From Catenuloplanes niger (GTDB taxonomy: Bacteria; Actinomycetota; Actinomycetes; Mycobacteriales; Micromonosporaceae), in NCBI RefSeq assembly GCF_031458255.1, contig NZ_JAVDYC010000001.1, forward strand, positions 3,419,001 through 3,483,000: a stretch of DNA of 64,000 nucleotides, given 5' to 3'. Below, one piece after another: positions 35,425 through 44,861 of this stretch; within the stretch, counting starts at the first letter, position 1, and each line of letters begins with the position of its first letter. The notes under the pieces are model-generated. The model had not been told where the DNA came from. It worked only from the letters and a program-made list of their open reading frames with translations, and did not search any database. A program made the translations under genes and the position numbers.

Positions 35425-36375
35425 TCAGAGGCTGGCGACGTCGGCCTGCTTGGAGCGGACGGCCTCGGCGGCGGTCTTGAGGTCGGCCAGCTCGGCGTCG
35501 GTCAGCGCGGTCTCGACGACCTTCTTGACGCCCTCGGCGCCGATCTCGGCCTCGACGCCGAGGTAGACGCCGGAGATGCCGAACTCGCCGTCGACCCAGG
35601 CGCAGACCGGCATGACCGCGCCGGAGTCCTCGGCGACCGCCTTGGCCATCCGGGCGGCGGCGGCGGACGGCGCGTAGTAGGCCGACCCGGTCTTGAGCAG
35701 CGCGACCACCTCGGCGCCGCCGTTGCGGGTGCGGACGACGAGCTCCTCGATCTTGTCGGCCGGGAGCAGGTCGGCCAGCGGCTTGCCGTCGACCGTGCAG
35801 CGGGACGGCACCGGCACCATCGTGTCGCCGTGCGAGCCGAGCGTGAGCGTCTTGACGCTGCTCACCGGCACGGCGAGCGCCTCGGCCACGTTGTTCGTGA
35901 AGCGCGCGGTGTCCAGCATGCCGGCCTGGCCGAGCACCCGGTTCTTCGGGAAGTTGGTGGCGATCTGGGCGAGCGCGGTCATCTCGTCGAGCGGGTTGGA
36001 GACCACGATGATCACGGCGTTCGGCGCGTGCTTGGCCACGTTCTCCGCGACGCCGCGGACGATGCCGGCGTTCACCTCGAGCAGGTCCATCCGGCTCATG
36101 CCGGGCTTGCGCGGCAGGCCGGCGGTGATCACGACGACGTCGGACCCCGCGATGGCCTCGTAGCCCTCGCCGCCCTTGCCGGTGGTCTGGCCGACGACCT
36201 TGGTCTCGAAGCCCTCGATCGCGCGGGACTGGTTCATGTCCAGCGCGAGGCCCTCCGGCTTGCCCTCGACGATGTCCGTGAGGACGACGGTCTCGAAGAT
36301 GTCGTACTCGGCGAGGCGTTGCGCGGTCGTCGAACCGTAGAACCCGGCGCCGACGACGGTGACCTTCTTGCCCAT
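35425..36375 (-). CDS. mdh: Malate dehydrogenase (LDH-like type)
   Basis: 316 residues from ATG 36375, with AGAAGAG upstream. It interconverts malate and oxaloacetate in the TCA cycle. The NAD-binding motif is VVGAGFYGSTTAQRLA with the NAD-type acidic residue in VLTDIVEGKPEG. Also present are ITAGLPRKPGMSRMDLL (the mobile loop with substrate Arg), VVSNPLDEMTALA, and the catalytic His in GSHGDTMVPVPS. The loop PRKPGMSR is the malate-specific form. A dyad upstream (36416-36438) may bind a regulator. Confidence 0.96.
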   Translation of the reverse strand: MGKKVTVVGAGFYGSTTAQRLAEYDIFETVVLTDIVEGKPEGLALDMNQSRAIEGFETKVVGQTTGKGGEGYEAIAGSDVVVITAGLPRKPGMSRMDLLEVNAGIVRGVAENVAKHAPNAVIIVVSNPLDEMTALAQIATNFPKNRVLGQAGMLDTARFTNNVAEALAVPVSSVKTLTLGSHGDTMVPVPSRCTVDGKPLADLLPADKIEELVVRTRNGGAEVVALLKTGSAYYAPSAAAARMAKAVAEDSGAVMPVCAWVDGEFGISGVYLGVEAEIGAEGVKKVVETALTDAELADLKTAAEAVRSKQADVASL

Positions 36376-36415
36376 GTCGCGTCACTCTTCTCTGGACGAG
36401 GCGGTTTACCCGACC

Positions 36416-36438
36416 GTATCAATCGGGTTACGTGATAC
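36416..36438 (-). promoter_or_regulatory. Dyad upstream of mdh
   Basis: GTATCA and TGATAC are exact reverse complements separated by 11 nt, about 40 bp upstream of the mdh start. The geometry suits a dimeric regulator; its identity is unknown. Confidence 0.4.
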
Positions 36439-36637
36439 CTCCGGCGGTCCAATGATCGTTAAGTAAGCCACCGGCCACCGCCCGTATGTGACGCTCCGTC
36501 CACTTCCCGCGCCTAACGCTCCGTAACCCAGACTGTGTCGCTTCCCACACTGTGAGCTTTGCGTCGGTTACAAAACAGTCAGTCAGGCATCAACCTCGCG
36601 TTGATTCAACCCTCCCAGACCGGGCCGATTAGTCCAA

Positions 36638-36652
36638 ATTATGGTGCATAAT
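36638..36652 (+). promoter_or_regulatory. Palindrome/-10-like site upstream of opp1
   Basis: ATTATG-GTG-CATAAT is a perfect 6-bp dyad. The right half (CATAAT) is one base from TATAAT. It lies about 200 bp upstream of the binding-protein gene, implying a long leader if this is the promoter. Confidence 0.35.
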
Positions 36653-36855
36653 GCCTATTAACCACTTGGGTGATTGTCGCGGCCCGCTACCAGGGTGAGC
36701 AGGGATAACGCAAGTCGATGGCGGCGTGCTAGGGCATGTCGCCGTAAAGCACCGATTTGTGGGAGGGACGGACCCGCCCTACCTTTGCCCGGGCGTTGCT
36801 CAGCGTTACTCACACAGGGGCGAAGCTGCGCAGCGTAAGGAAACAAGGAGGCACC

Positions 36856-38490
36856 ATGCAGGTCCGCAGATTCGCGGCCTTGGCCGCTCTCCCCGTCGTC
36901 ACGTCCCTCGGCCTGGTCGCGTGCGGCCAAGGCGGCGACGAAGCGAGCGAGAGCAACCCGTCCGCGATCGTCTCGATCGAGATCGCCGAACCTCAGCACC
37001 TGGTTCCGACCAACACCAACGAGACCTCCGGGTCGCAGGTGCTGGCGGCCCTGTTCGCGCCGCTCGTGAGCTACGACGAGGCGAACAAGCCGGTCGAGGA
37101 CGCGGCCGAGTCGATCAGCTCGACCGACAACACGGTCTGGACGATCAAGCTGAAGGACGGCTACACCTTCCACAACAACGAGAAGGTCACGGCCGACAGC
37201 TACATCAACGCCTGGAACTACGGTGCGTACGCGCCGAACGCCCAGGGCAACTCGTACTTCTTCGAGAAGATCGCGGGTTACGCGGACCTCCAGTCGACGG
37301 ACCCGGACGACGACGGCCCGCAGAAGGCGCCGGCGCCGAAGGCGAACAAGCTGTCCGGTCTCGCCAAGGTCGACGACCTGACCTTCACCGTGACGCTCTC
37401 CGCGCCGTACGTCGACTTCAAGACGATGCTCGGCTACACCGCGTTCTACCCGCTGCCGGCCGCCGCGTTCTCGTCCGAGGGCGTGCTCGCGGAGGGCTAC
37501 GAGGAAGCCCCGATCGGCAACGGCGCGTTCAAGATGAACGGCACCTGGCAGCACGACGCCAAGATCGAGGTTGCGGTCTACGACGGGTTCCCGGGCGAGA
37601 AGCCGAAGATCGCGGGCGTCGAGTTCCGGATCTACCAGCAGCTCACCGCGGCCTACGCGGACGTGCAGTCGGACAACCTGGACGTGCTGCGGACGATCCC
37701 GACCGAGAACATCACCACCGCGCCGACCGACCTGGGTGACCGCTACGCGACGAGCCCGGCGTCGACGTTCCAGTTCCTGGCCTTCCCGACGTTCCAGCCG
37801 GACTTCGCCAAGCCGGAGGTCCGCAAGGCGATCTCGATGGCGATCGACCGCGACGAGATCATCAAGTCGGTCTTCAAGAACTCGCAGCAGTCCGCCCGCT
37901 CCTTCGTGTCGCCGGTCGTCGGCGGCTACCGCGAGGACACCTGCGGCGCGTCCTGCCAGTTCAACGCCGCGAACGCGAAGACGGCGTACACCGCGGCCGG
38001 CGGCCCGGCGACGATCAAGATCTCGTACAACGGCGACGGCGGCCACAAGGACTGGGTCGACGCCACCTGCAACCAGCTCAAGACCAACCTGGGCATCCAG
38101 TGCACCGGCGTGGCCGAGCCGAAGTTCGCCGACCTGCTCAGCAAGGTCGAGAAGAAGCAGGACGTCGGCATGTTCCGGATGGGCTGGGTCATGGACTACC
38201 CGTCCATGGAGAACTACCTCGGCCCGATCTTCACCACCAAGGGTTCCTCGAACTACTACGGGTACAGCAACCCGGAGTTCGACGCGCTGGTCGCGGAGGG
38301 CACCAAGGCGGCGGACGAAGAGGCCGCCATCGCGAAGTACCAGGCGGCGGAGGACATCCTCGCCGTCGACATGCCGGTGATCCCGCTGCGCTTCGGGCAG
38401 AACAACTTCGGTTACTCGACGAAGGTGCGCAACGTGGACCTCGACCTGTTCCAGCGGATCGACCTGCACAAGATCGAAGCGGTCAGCTGA
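36856..38490 (+). CDS. Oligopeptide-type ABC transporter substrate-binding lipoprotein (opp1)
   Basis: 544 residues from ATG 36856, with an AAGGAGG Shine-Dalgarno at 36845-36851. Lipobox LVAC has Cys23. The body is a family 5 solute-binding protein (SBP_bac_5): AEPQHLVPTNTNETSGSQVL, YTFHNNEKVTADSYINAWNY, IPLRFGQNNFGYS. It captures a peptide or similar ligand outside the membrane and hands it to the permeases downstream. The ligand cannot be predicted. It is 128 nt upstream of oppB1 and is the only binding protein of either opp operon in the window. Confidence 0.93.
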   Translation: MQVRRFAALAALPVVTSLGLVACGQGGDEASESNPSAIVSIEIAEPQHLVPTNTNETSGSQVLAALFAPLVSYDEANKPVEDAAESISSTDNTVWTIKLKDGYTFHNNEKVTADSYINAWNYGAYAPNAQGNSYFFEKIAGYADLQSTDPDDDGPQKAPAPKANKLSGLAKVDDLTFTVTLSAPYVDFKTMLGYTAFYPLPAAAFSSEGVLAEGYEEAPIGNGAFKMNGTWQHDAKIEVAVYDGFPGEKPKIAGVEFRIYQQLTAAYADVQSDNLDVLRTIPTENITTAPTDLGDRYATSPASTFQFLAFPTFQPDFAKPEVRKAISMAIDRDEIIKSVFKNSQQSARSFVSPVVGGYREDTCGASCQFNAANAKTAYTAAGGPATIKISYNGDGGHKDWVDATCNQLKTNLGIQCTGVAEPKFADLLSKVEKKQDVGMFRMGWVMDYPSMENYLGPIFTTKGSSNYYGYSNPEFDALVAEGTKAADEEAAIAKYQAAEDILAVDMPVIPLRFGQNNFGYSTKVRNVDLDLFQRIDLHKIEAVS

Positions 38491-38618
38491 CCAGCTGGGC
38501 GTGACGGTGGCGGCGTCACCGGCCCATCAGGCCGGGACGCCGCCACACCTTTATCTTCCCGGCGCGTGTCCTCCCCCTGACCCAGGGGACGCGTCGCCCT
38601 CTCTTGGGGGTTCCCTAC

Positions 38619-39545
38619 GTGATTCGCTACCTCGTGCGGCGCCTGCTTCAGGGCGTACTCACGTTTTTCGGGGCCACGTTCGTGGTCTACGCGCTCATGT
38701 TCGCCAATCAGGACAATCCGCTGCAGGCGCTCGCCGGTGAGCGCCCGATCTCGGAGAACGTCCGGCAGGCGCTGACCGAGCGCTACCACCTGGACGAGCC
38801 GTTCATCATTCAGTACGGCTACTACATGCAGGGCCTGTTCCAGGGCGACTTCGGCACGTCGCTGACCGGGCGGGAGATCTCCGAGCTGCTGGAGAACGCC
38901 TGGCCGAACACGGCCCGGCTCGCTGTCATGGCGGTGATCTTCGCGGCGCTGATCGGCATCGTGGCCGGTGTCGTGGCGGGTATCCGGCGTGCGAGCATCT
39001 TCGATCACACCACGTTGATCATTACGTTGGTGTTGATCTCGATTCCGATCGTGGTGTTGGCGCCGTTGATGCAGTTGTTCTTCGGTGTGGAGTTGCGGTG
39101 GTTCCCCGCGACGGCGGGTGCGAATCCGACGTTCTACGCGTTGATGCTGCCCGCGATGGTGTTGGGTGCGGGTTCGTTGGCTACGTATTCGCGGTTGACG
39201 CGTACGTCGGTGGTGGAGAATCTGCGTGCCGACTATGTGCGTACGGCGAAGGCGAAGGGTTTGACCCGGAACCGGGTGATCGGTGTGCACGTGTTGCGGA
39301 ACTCGCTGATCCCGGTGATCACCTACATCGGTGTCGATCTGGGTGGTCTGATGGCCGGCGCGATCGTGACCGAGGGTGTGTTCAACATTCCGGGTGTCGG
39401 CTCGCAGTTGTTCCGTGGCATCACGACCGAGGACGGGCCGCTGGTGGTGGGCTTCGTCAGCATTCTGGTGATCATCTTCATTCTGGCCAACCTGATCGTC
39501 GACCTGCTCTACGCGGTCCTGGACCCGAGGATCCGGTATGAGTGA
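38619..39545 (+). CDS. ABC transporter permease, OppB type (opp1)
   Basis: 308 residues from GTG 38619 (TTGGGGG upstream; a TTG at 38604 is possible). Six transmembrane segments, with the inner-membrane EAA-type loop DYVRTAKAKGLTRNRVIGVHVLRNSLIPV. From about base 38972 to the stop it is practically identical at DNA level to the second OppB gene (63418-64000). Within this tract Leu is repeatedly encoded by TTG, unlike the CTG preference elsewhere. The stop overlaps the oppC1 start by 8 nt. Confidence 0.93.
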   Translation: MIRYLVRRLLQGVLTFFGATFVVYALMFANQDNPLQALAGERPISENVRQALTERYHLDEPFIIQYGYYMQGLFQGDFGTSLTGREISELLENAWPNTARLAVMAVIFAALIGIVAGVVAGIRRASIFDHTTLIITLVLISIPIVVLAPLMQLFFGVELRWFPATAGANPTFYALMLPAMVLGAGSLATYSRLTRTSVVENLRADYVRTAKAKGLTRNRVIGVHVLRNSLIPVITYIGVDLGGLMAGAIVTEGVFNIPGVGSQLFRGITTEDGPLVVGFVSILVIIFILANLIVDLLYAVLDPRIRYE

Positions 39546-40449
39546 CATGCAATCGGTGGTCGCCACCGAGGTTCCGTCCGCGGAGCGGGCGCGCAGCCTG
39601 GGCCAGGACGCGTGGCGGGATCTCCGGCACAACTGGATCTTCTGGTTCGCGTCCGCGATCGCGCTGATCGTGATCCTGATGGCGATCGTGCCGTCGCTGT
39701 TCACGCCGAACGACCCCGCGGACTGCTCGCTGTCGCGGCAGTACGCGCCCGGCAACGGGTGGGCGCTGTTCGGCTACGACTTCCAGGGCTGTGACATCTA
39801 CGCCCGGACGGTCTACGGCGCCCGCGCGTCCATCTGGGTGGGCGTGCTGTCCACGGCGCTGGCCTCGTCCATCGGCCTGATCTTCGGCCTGTCCTCCGGC
39901 TTCTTCGGCGGCTGGCTGGACGCGATCCTGTCCCGGGTGACCGACATCGTGCTGGGCATCCCGCTGCTGCTGGCCGCGATCGTGCTCGGCAAGCGCCTGG
40001 CGGCCGGCGACACCGGCGGCTCCTCCGGCCTGCTGGCCGTGGTCGTGGTGCTGGGCATCCTCGGCTGGACCACCGCGGCGCGCGTGATGCGCTCGTCGGT
40101 GATCTCGGCGAAGAACCAGGACTACGTGGCCGCGGCGCGCATGCTCGGTGCGGGGAACTTCCGGATCATGTTCCGGCACATCCTGCCGAACGCGATCGCA
40201 CCGTTCATCGTGGTGCTCACCATCGCGCTGGGACAGTTCATCGCCACCGAGGCCACGCTGTCGTTCCTCGGCATCGGCCTGAAGGGCAACGCGATCTCGT
40301 GGGGCATCGACATCTCGACGGCGTCGAAGCACGTTCGTGAGTCCGCTCCGCCGCTGGTCGCGCCGTCGATGTTCCTGGCGATGACCGTGCTGGCGTTCAT
40401 CATGCTCGGCGACGCCATCCGCGACGCCTTCGACCCGAAGCTGCGGTGA
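39538..40449 (+). CDS. ABC transporter permease, OppC type (opp1)
   Basis: 303 residues; the ATG at 39538 overlaps oppB1. The cytoplasmic N-terminus contains RSLGQDAWRDLRHNWIFWF. Six transmembrane helices follow, with the permease loop DYVAAARMLGAGNFRIMFRHILPNAI. The last 129 nt (40321-40449) are identical by eye to the end of the oppC2 gene. It forms the translocation channel with OppB1. Confidence 0.93.
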   Translation: MSDMQSVVATEVPSAERARSLGQDAWRDLRHNWIFWFASAIALIVILMAIVPSLFTPNDPADCSLSRQYAPGNGWALFGYDFQGCDIYARTVYGARASIWVGVLSTALASSIGLIFGLSSGFFGGWLDAILSRVTDIVLGIPLLLAAIVLGKRLAAGDTGGSSGLLAVVVVLGILGWTTAARVMRSSVISAKNQDYVAAARMLGAGNFRIMFRHILPNAIAPFIVVLTIALGQFIATEATLSFLGIGLKGNAISWGIDISTASKHVRESAPPLVAPSMFLAMTVLAFIMLGDAIRDAFDPKLR

Positions 40450-41450
40450 CCCCCATGCCTCCTGCTGCAAAACACCTGCTCGAGGTCAAGGACCTCTTCG
40501 TCGAGTTCAAGAGCCGGGACGCCGTCGCCAAGGTGATCAACGGCGTCTCCTACCACCTGGACGCCGGCGAGACGCTCGCGGTGCTCGGCGAGTCCGGATC
40601 CGGCAAGTCGGTCACCGCTCAGGCGATCATGGGCATCCTGGAGATGCCGCCGGCCCGCATCCCCTCCGGCCAGATCCTCTACAACGGCGTCGACCTGCTC
40701 AAGCTGCCCGAGGAGAAGCGGCGGGAGGTGCGCGGCAAGGAGATCTCGATGATCTTCCAGGACGCGCTCTCCGCGCTGAACCCGGTCTTCCCGGTCGGCT
40801 GGCAGATCGGCGAGGTGCTGCGTAAGCGCGAGGGCAAGTCCCGAGCCGACGCACGCAAGCGGGCGATCGAGCTGATGGACCTGGTGAAGATCCCGGCCGC
40901 GCGGCAGCGCGTCGGCGACTACCCGCACCAGTTCTCCGGCGGCATGCGGCAGCGCGTGATGATCGCGATGTCGCTGGCGCAGGACCCGAAGGTGCTGATC
41001 GCCGACGAGCCGACCACCGCGCTCGACGTCACCGTGCAGGCCCAGATCATGGACCTGCTCGGCGACCTGCGCCGGGACCTCAACATGGCGCTGATCCTGA
41101 TCACGCACGACCTCGGCGTGGTCGCGGACGTGGCGGACCGGATCGCGGTCATGTACGCGGGCCGGATCATCGAGGAGGCGCCGGTCTACGACATCTACGA
41201 GGCGCCGGCGCACCCGTACACCAAGGGCCTGCTCGCCTCGATCCCCCGGCTCGACCAGCGCGGGCAGAAGCTGGCGACGATCAAGGGCCTGCCGCCGAAC
41301 CTGGCGAACATCCCGTCCGGCTGCCCGTTCCACCCCCGCTGCCCGTACGCCCAGCCGGTCTGCCGGGAACTGGTGCCGGCCAAGCACGTGCTCGGCCCGC
41401 GGTACAGCGCCTGCCACTTCGCCCAGGAGGTAGTCAGTGACCAGCGCTAA
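40446..41450 (+). CDS. Oligopeptide ABC transporter ATPase, OppD type (opp1)
   Basis: 334 residues from GTG 40446 (4-nt overlap with oppC1). Walker A GESGSGKS, signature FSGGMRQRV, Walker [15 protein letters not shown] and H-loop ITHDLG are present. The C-terminal oligopeptide-transporter extension has cysteines ([16 protein letters not shown] ... YSACHF) typical of OppD/DppD, which can hold an iron-sulfur cluster in related proteins. Confidence 0.94.
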   Translation: MTPMPPAAKHLLEVKDLFVEFKSRDAVAKVINGVSYHLDAGETLAVLGESGSGKSVTAQAIMGILEMPPARIPSGQILYNGVDLLKLPEEKRREVRGKEISMIFQDALSALNPVFPVGWQIGEVLRKREGKSRADARKRAIELMDLVKIPAARQRVGDYPHQFSGGMRQRVMIAMSLAQDPKVLIADEPTTALDVTVQAQIMDLLGDLRRDLNMALILITHDLGVVADVADRIAVMYAGRIIEEAPVYDIYEAPAHPYTKGLLASIPRLDQRGQKLATIKGLPPNLANIPSGCPFHPRCPYAQPVCRELVPAKHVLGPRYSACHFAQEVVSDQR

Positions 41451-42501
41451 GGGCTCCGCCGCTCGGGGATCGGCGACCCCGCCGCAGCACCACCCCCGGC
41501 ACGGTGAGGTGCTGCTCGACGTGCAGGGGCTGGTCAAGCACTTCCCGATCAGCCAGGGCGTGGTTTTCAAGCGCAAGGTCGGTGCGGTCCAGGCGGTCGA
41601 CGGCGTCAGCTTCCAGCTGCGCCGCGGCGAGACGCTCGGCGTGGTCGGCGAGTCCGGCTGCGGCAAGTCCACGCTGGCCAAGCTGCTCATGCGGCTGGAG
41701 ACGCCGACCGCCGGCAAGGCGCTGCTGGAGGGGCGGGACATCTACTCGCTCGGCGGCAACGAGCTGCGCAAGCTCCGCCGCAACGTGCAGATGGTCATGC
41801 AGGACCCGTACACGTCGTTGAACCCGCGCATGACGGTCGGCGACATCATCGGTGAGCCGTTCGAGATCCACCCGGACGCGGCACCGCGCGGTGACCGCCG
41901 CCGGCGCGTCCAGGAGCTGCTCGAGGTCGTCGGCCTCAACCCGGAGCACGTCAACCGCTACCCGCACCAGTTCTCCGGCGGACAGCGTCAGCGCATCGGC
42001 ATCGCCCGCGCGCTCGCGCTCCGCCCGCAGATCATCGTCTGCGACGAGCCGGTGTCCGCGCTGGACGTGTCCATCCAGGCGCAGGTGATCAACCTGCTGG
42101 AGCAGCTGCAGGACGAGTTCGGGCTGTCGTACATCTTCATCGCGCACGACCTGTCCGTGGTCCGGCACATCGCGGACCGGGTCGCGGTCATGTACCTCGG
42201 CAAGATCGTCGAGTTGGGCACGGAGTCGGAGATCTACGAGCGGCCGACCCACCCGTACACCCAGGCGCTGCTCTCCGCGGTCCCGGTGCCCGACCCCCGG
42301 GCCCGCAACCACCGCGAGATCATCCGTCTGGACGGCGACGTGCCCTCCCCGGCCAACCCGCCGTCCGGCTGCCACTTCCGGACCCGCTGCTGGAAGGCGC
42401 AGGAGATCTGCGCCGCCCAGGAGCCGCCGCTCACCATCCGGCCGGCCGACCCGCACCCGTCGGCCTGCCACTTCCCGGAGCTCCGGCACCCGGTGGCGTA
42501 A
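41437..42501 (+). CDS. Oligopeptide ABC transporter ATPase, OppF type (opp1)
   Basis: 354 residues from GTG 41437, with AGGAGG 6 nt upstream; it overlaps the end of oppD1 by 14 nt. The OppF-specific start [25 protein letters not shown] is followed by Walker [30 protein letters not shown] and the Cys-rich tail [16 protein letters not shown] ... PSACHF. It partners OppD1 to energise import and is the last gene of opp1. Confidence 0.94.
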   Translation: MTSAKGSAARGSATPPQHHPRHGEVLLDVQGLVKHFPISQGVVFKRKVGAVQAVDGVSFQLRRGETLGVVGESGCGKSTLAKLLMRLETPTAGKALLEGRDIYSLGGNELRKLRRNVQMVMQDPYTSLNPRMTVGDIIGEPFEIHPDAAPRGDRRRRVQELLEVVGLNPEHVNRYPHQFSGGQRQRIGIARALALRPQIIVCDEPVSALDVSIQAQVINLLEQLQDEFGLSYIFIAHDLSVVRHIADRVAVMYLGKIVELGTESEIYERPTHPYTQALLSAVPVPDPRARNHREIIRLDGDVPSPANPPSGCHFRTRCWKAQEICAAQEPPLTIRPADPHPSACHFPELRHPVA

Positions 42502-42542
42502 TTCGGTTGCCTGTTCCGCGCCGGGCGGGTGGTCTGTCCACC

Positions 42543-43451
42543 ATGACCATCCGCCCGGCCCACCCGGACGACGCACCCGCGCTGGTCGCGCTGCGCCGCA
42601 CCGTCTTCCCCTACCTGGTCCGCGGCGAGGCCGCCACCCGGCGCACGCTGATCTCGCCGCCGCCCGGCTCGTCCATGGCCTCGTTCGTCGCGGTCTCCCC
42701 CGCCGGTGAGGTCGTCGGCTTCGCCGCCGCGTTCCGCAACACCGGCACCACCTCGCGGTACGCGGGCCAGATCTCGCTGCTGCACGTCCACCCCGCCGTT
42801 CGAGGCCGGGGGTACGGGTCCGCGCTGCTGGCCGCGTCGATCTCCCACCTGCGCTCGCTGGGACTGCGCCACCTGCGGGGGTACGTGCTGCCGTCGTCGC
42901 TGCCGTTCGCGACCGCGCGCGGCTTCACGGCCAGCCGCGAGGTGCGCTACTCCGGACTCGACCTGGCGGCGGCGCTGCCACCGGCACCGGCACCGCCACC
43001 CGGATACACGCTCGCGCCGGTGTCGTCGATCACCGACCGCGCGCTCTTCGCGGTCGAGGCGGCCGCGGTGGCGGACGAACCCTCCGACGTGGCGCCGGAC
43101 GCGCTCACGTTCGAGAACTGGCGCTACGACGTGTGGGAGGACCCGGGACTGGACAAGGACGCGAGCTTCGTGGTGCTGTCCCCGGACGGTGACGTGGCAT
43201 CGCTGTCGCTGCTCCAGCGCGACGGCGACCGCTGCTGGTCCGACATGACCGCCACGCTCGCGGCGCACCGCGGCCGGGGCCTGGCCCGCCTGGCGAAGAC
43301 GGCCGCCCTCACCCACGCCGCCGCCACCGGCGTCACCAATGCCTACACCTCGAACGACGCCGCCAACGCCCCGATGCTCGCGATCAACACCCACCTCGGC
43401 TACCAGCCCACCGCCTCCACCTGGTCCACCCTCACCACCCTCCCCACCTGA
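42543..43451 (+). CDS. Two-domain GNAT acetyltransferase
   Basis: 302 residues from ATG 42543. Two tandem GNAT domains are visible. The N-terminal one has the acetyl-CoA loop VHPAVRGRGYGSALLAASISHL near 83-100. The C-terminal one has the shorter loop AHRGRGLARLAKTAALTHAA near 240, with the TSNDAANAPMLAINTHLGYQP ending typical of actinobacterial pairs. The substrate (an amine, peptide or antibiotic) is unknown. It is 41 nt after oppF1 and may read through from it. Confidence 0.85.
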   Translation: MTIRPAHPDDAPALVALRRTVFPYLVRGEAATRRTLISPPPGSSMASFVAVSPAGEVVGFAAAFRNTGTTSRYAGQISLLHVHPAVRGRGYGSALLAASISHLRSLGLRHLRGYVLPSSLPFATARGFTASREVRYSGLDLAAALPPAPAPPPGYTLAPVSSITDRALFAVEAAAVADEPSDVAPDALTFENWRYDVWEDPGLDKDASFVVLSPDGDVASLSLLQRDGDRCWSDMTATLAAHRGRGLARLAKTAALTHAAATGVTNAYTSNDAANAPMLAINTHLGYQPTASTWSTLTTLPT

Positions 43452-43880
43452 CCCCACCCCGCCGGGCCCCACCCGGCCCCGCCCGGTCCCCCACCCCGCC
43501 CCCGCCCCGCCGCGCCGCGCGCCACCAGGCCGGGCGCCGGCGGCCCCGCCCCGCCAAGGCCTCGCGGACACGCCTGCGCCGTGGCCGCGAGGGACGCAGT
43601 GCCCGAAATTTCACGCTATAGCCAACGCACTCAAGCTGAGCGATCAATCAGGTGAGCAAAAAATAGGTCATCTTCGTTAGTCGATCTACCTTTCGCTCAC
43701 CTGATTGATCGCTCAGCAGAGGAGGCCGGGAGCGGAGGACCGGCAACGAACGCTGGACCCGCACCGCGGCGGGAAAGGCCGGACGGAAGCGAGGCGGGCG
43801 AAAGCGGGGCGGCAGGGCGGCAGGGCAGCGGGGCGGAAGCGGGGCAGCGGGAATCGCCTCGGAGGGTCAAGCTGAACGGC
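43452..43880. other. Gene-free spacer with structured element
   Basis: No supported gene. The left part is extremely C-rich and the right part (about 43720-43860) is extremely purine-rich with runs of GGGGCGG type. Between them lies the long covarying hairpin 43635-43717, preceded by GCCCGAAATTTC at 43602-43613, which also occurs (reverse strand) near the related hairpin at 25.2 kb. Confidence 0.6.
43635..43717 (+). repeat. Covarying hairpin element, copy 2
   Basis: Arms at 43635-43657 and 43695-43717 form a perfect 23-bp stem around a 37-nt loop (43658-43694). The loop matches that of copy 1 (25176-25212) at 30 of 37 positions. Stem sequences differ by paired, compensatory changes. Confidence 0.85.
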
Positions 43881-44861
43881 ATGGCTCGGTCCGCGGTGCC
43901 CCGGGAGCTTCGCGCGTCGCCGTTCCGTCGCCGGGACGCCGTGGCCACCGGGCTGGTCACCCCCGCCCGGCTGCTCGGCCCGCACTGGCAGCGTCTGTAC
44001 CACGGCGTCTACATCGAAGCCGGCGCCTTCGCGCAGGACGATCACCGCATGTGGTGCGAGGCCGCGCTCCTGGCCGCGCCGCCGGGCTCGGCCGTCGGTG
44101 GTCTCAGCGCCGCGCGCCTGTGGAGTGTCGATCTGCTCGCGTCCGGCGACCCGGTGACGGTGATCGTTCCGCGGTCCCATCACCTGCGCGCGCAGTCACG
44201 GCTCCGGCTGATCCACGCGGATCTGCCGGCGTCGGACGTCGAGCGGCTCGCCGGGCTGCTGGTCACCACGCCCGTGCGGACCGCGTTCGACCTGGGGCGC
44301 GGTGCCGACCGGACAGCGGCGGTGATCGCGGTCGACGCCATGCTGCAGCGGCGGCTGGTGACGCCCGGGGAGATCGCGGCGCTGGCGGACCGGCGTCCGG
44401 GCTGGCCGGGGCTGGCGCGTCTGCGTGCGGTGCTGCGGGTCGCGGACGGTGGGGCGGCGTCGCCGATGGAGACGCGGCTGCGGCTGCTCGTCGTTGACGG
44501 CGGGCTGCCCCGGCCGGTGACGCAGTACGTGGTCCGGGACCGGGACGGCCGGCTGATCGGACGGGTGGATCTCGCATATCCGCAGCTCGGGATCGTGCTG
44601 GAGTACGAGGGAGATCATCACCGGGACCCGGCGACGTTCCGGAAGGACATCGCGAGGTTCAACCGGCTGCGGGCCGCCGGATGGGTCGCGTTGCGGTTCA
44701 CGGCGGATGACGTGTTCAGGCGGCCGCAGCGGATCGTCGAGGAGGTGCGAAGGGCCGTGGCCGAAGCCACGGCCCTTCGCGAAACACGACCTAGTCGGTC
44801 CCCACGAAGCACGACCCCCGCGAAGCACGACCTGGTGGAACCCCCGCGCAGCACGGCCTAG
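43881..44861 (+). CDS. DUF559/AbiEi-like domain protein (endonuclease-fold)
   Basis: 326 residues. The N-terminal 90 residues resemble an AbiEi-type antitoxin helix-turn-helix ([22 protein letters not shown]). The C-terminal part has a Vsr/DUF559 restriction-endonuclease-like core: [25 protein letters not shown], then [25 protein letters not shown]. No toxin partner is adjacent, so it is not called a toxin-antitoxin pair. The last 35 codons run over a hairpin and tandem GCGAARCACGACC-type repeats, and the end overlaps the convergent purH by 4 nt, so the natural C-terminus may be a product of repeat expansion. Confidence 0.75.
   Translation: MARSAVPRELRASPFRRRDAVATGLVTPARLLGPHWQRLYHGVYIEAGAFAQDDHRMWCEAALLAAPPGSAVGGLSAARLWSVDLLASGDPVTVIVPRSHHLRAQSRLRLIHADLPASDVERLAGLLVTTPVRTAFDLGRGADRTAAVIAVDAMLQRRLVTPGEIAALADRRPGWPGLARLRAVLRVADGGAASPMETRLRLLVVDGGLPRPVTQYVVRDRDGRLIGRVDLAYPQLGIVLEYEGDHHRDPATFRKDIARFNRLRAAGWVALRFTADDVFRRPQRIVEEVRRAVAEATALRETRPSRSPRSTTPAKHDLVEPPRSTA
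44747..44780 (-). terminator. Hairpin terminator of the pur operon, inside the convergent gene
   Basis: Arms at 44747-44761 and 44766-44780 form a perfect 15-bp stem with a CGAA loop. It lies 78 nt past the purH stop on the minus strand and within the 3' coding part of the DUF559-type gene. Confidence 0.7.
44779..44856 (+). repeat. Degenerate tandem repeats at the purH 3' end
   Basis: Four imperfect copies of GCGAARCACGACC occur near 44779, 44803, 44818 and 44846, separated by short CCCC-rich or TGG-containing spacers. They lie between the hairpin and the purH stop. Confidence 0.55.

Larger units (their letters stand above)
36376..36855. other. Intergenic control region between mdh and opp1
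   Basis: No gene seen. The DNA is notably AT-richer than its surroundings. It holds the dyad GTATCA-N11-TGATAC (36416-36438) before mdh and the palindrome ATTATG-GTG-CATAAT (36638-36652) before the opp1 binding-protein gene. The CATAAT half resembles a -10 box. Confidence 0.5.

Noticed and set aside
26183-36467. Shared CGTTAAGTAA sequence (26185-26194 reverse strand; 36458-36467) in two intergenic regions
   Set aside because: A 10-bp AT-rich match in two AT-rich spacers without common flanks or gene function is too weak to call a regulatory site.
44779-44856. CRISPR-like short repeats near the purH 3' end
   Set aside because: Repeat units are about 13 bp, imperfect, with irregular short spacers; no cas genes are present. 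Better explained as tandem repeat slippage.
43881-44861. AbiE-type toxin-antitoxin system
   Set aside because: Only an AbiEi-like N-terminal region fused to an endonuclease-like fold is present; there is no adjacent AbiEii nucleotidyltransferase toxin.
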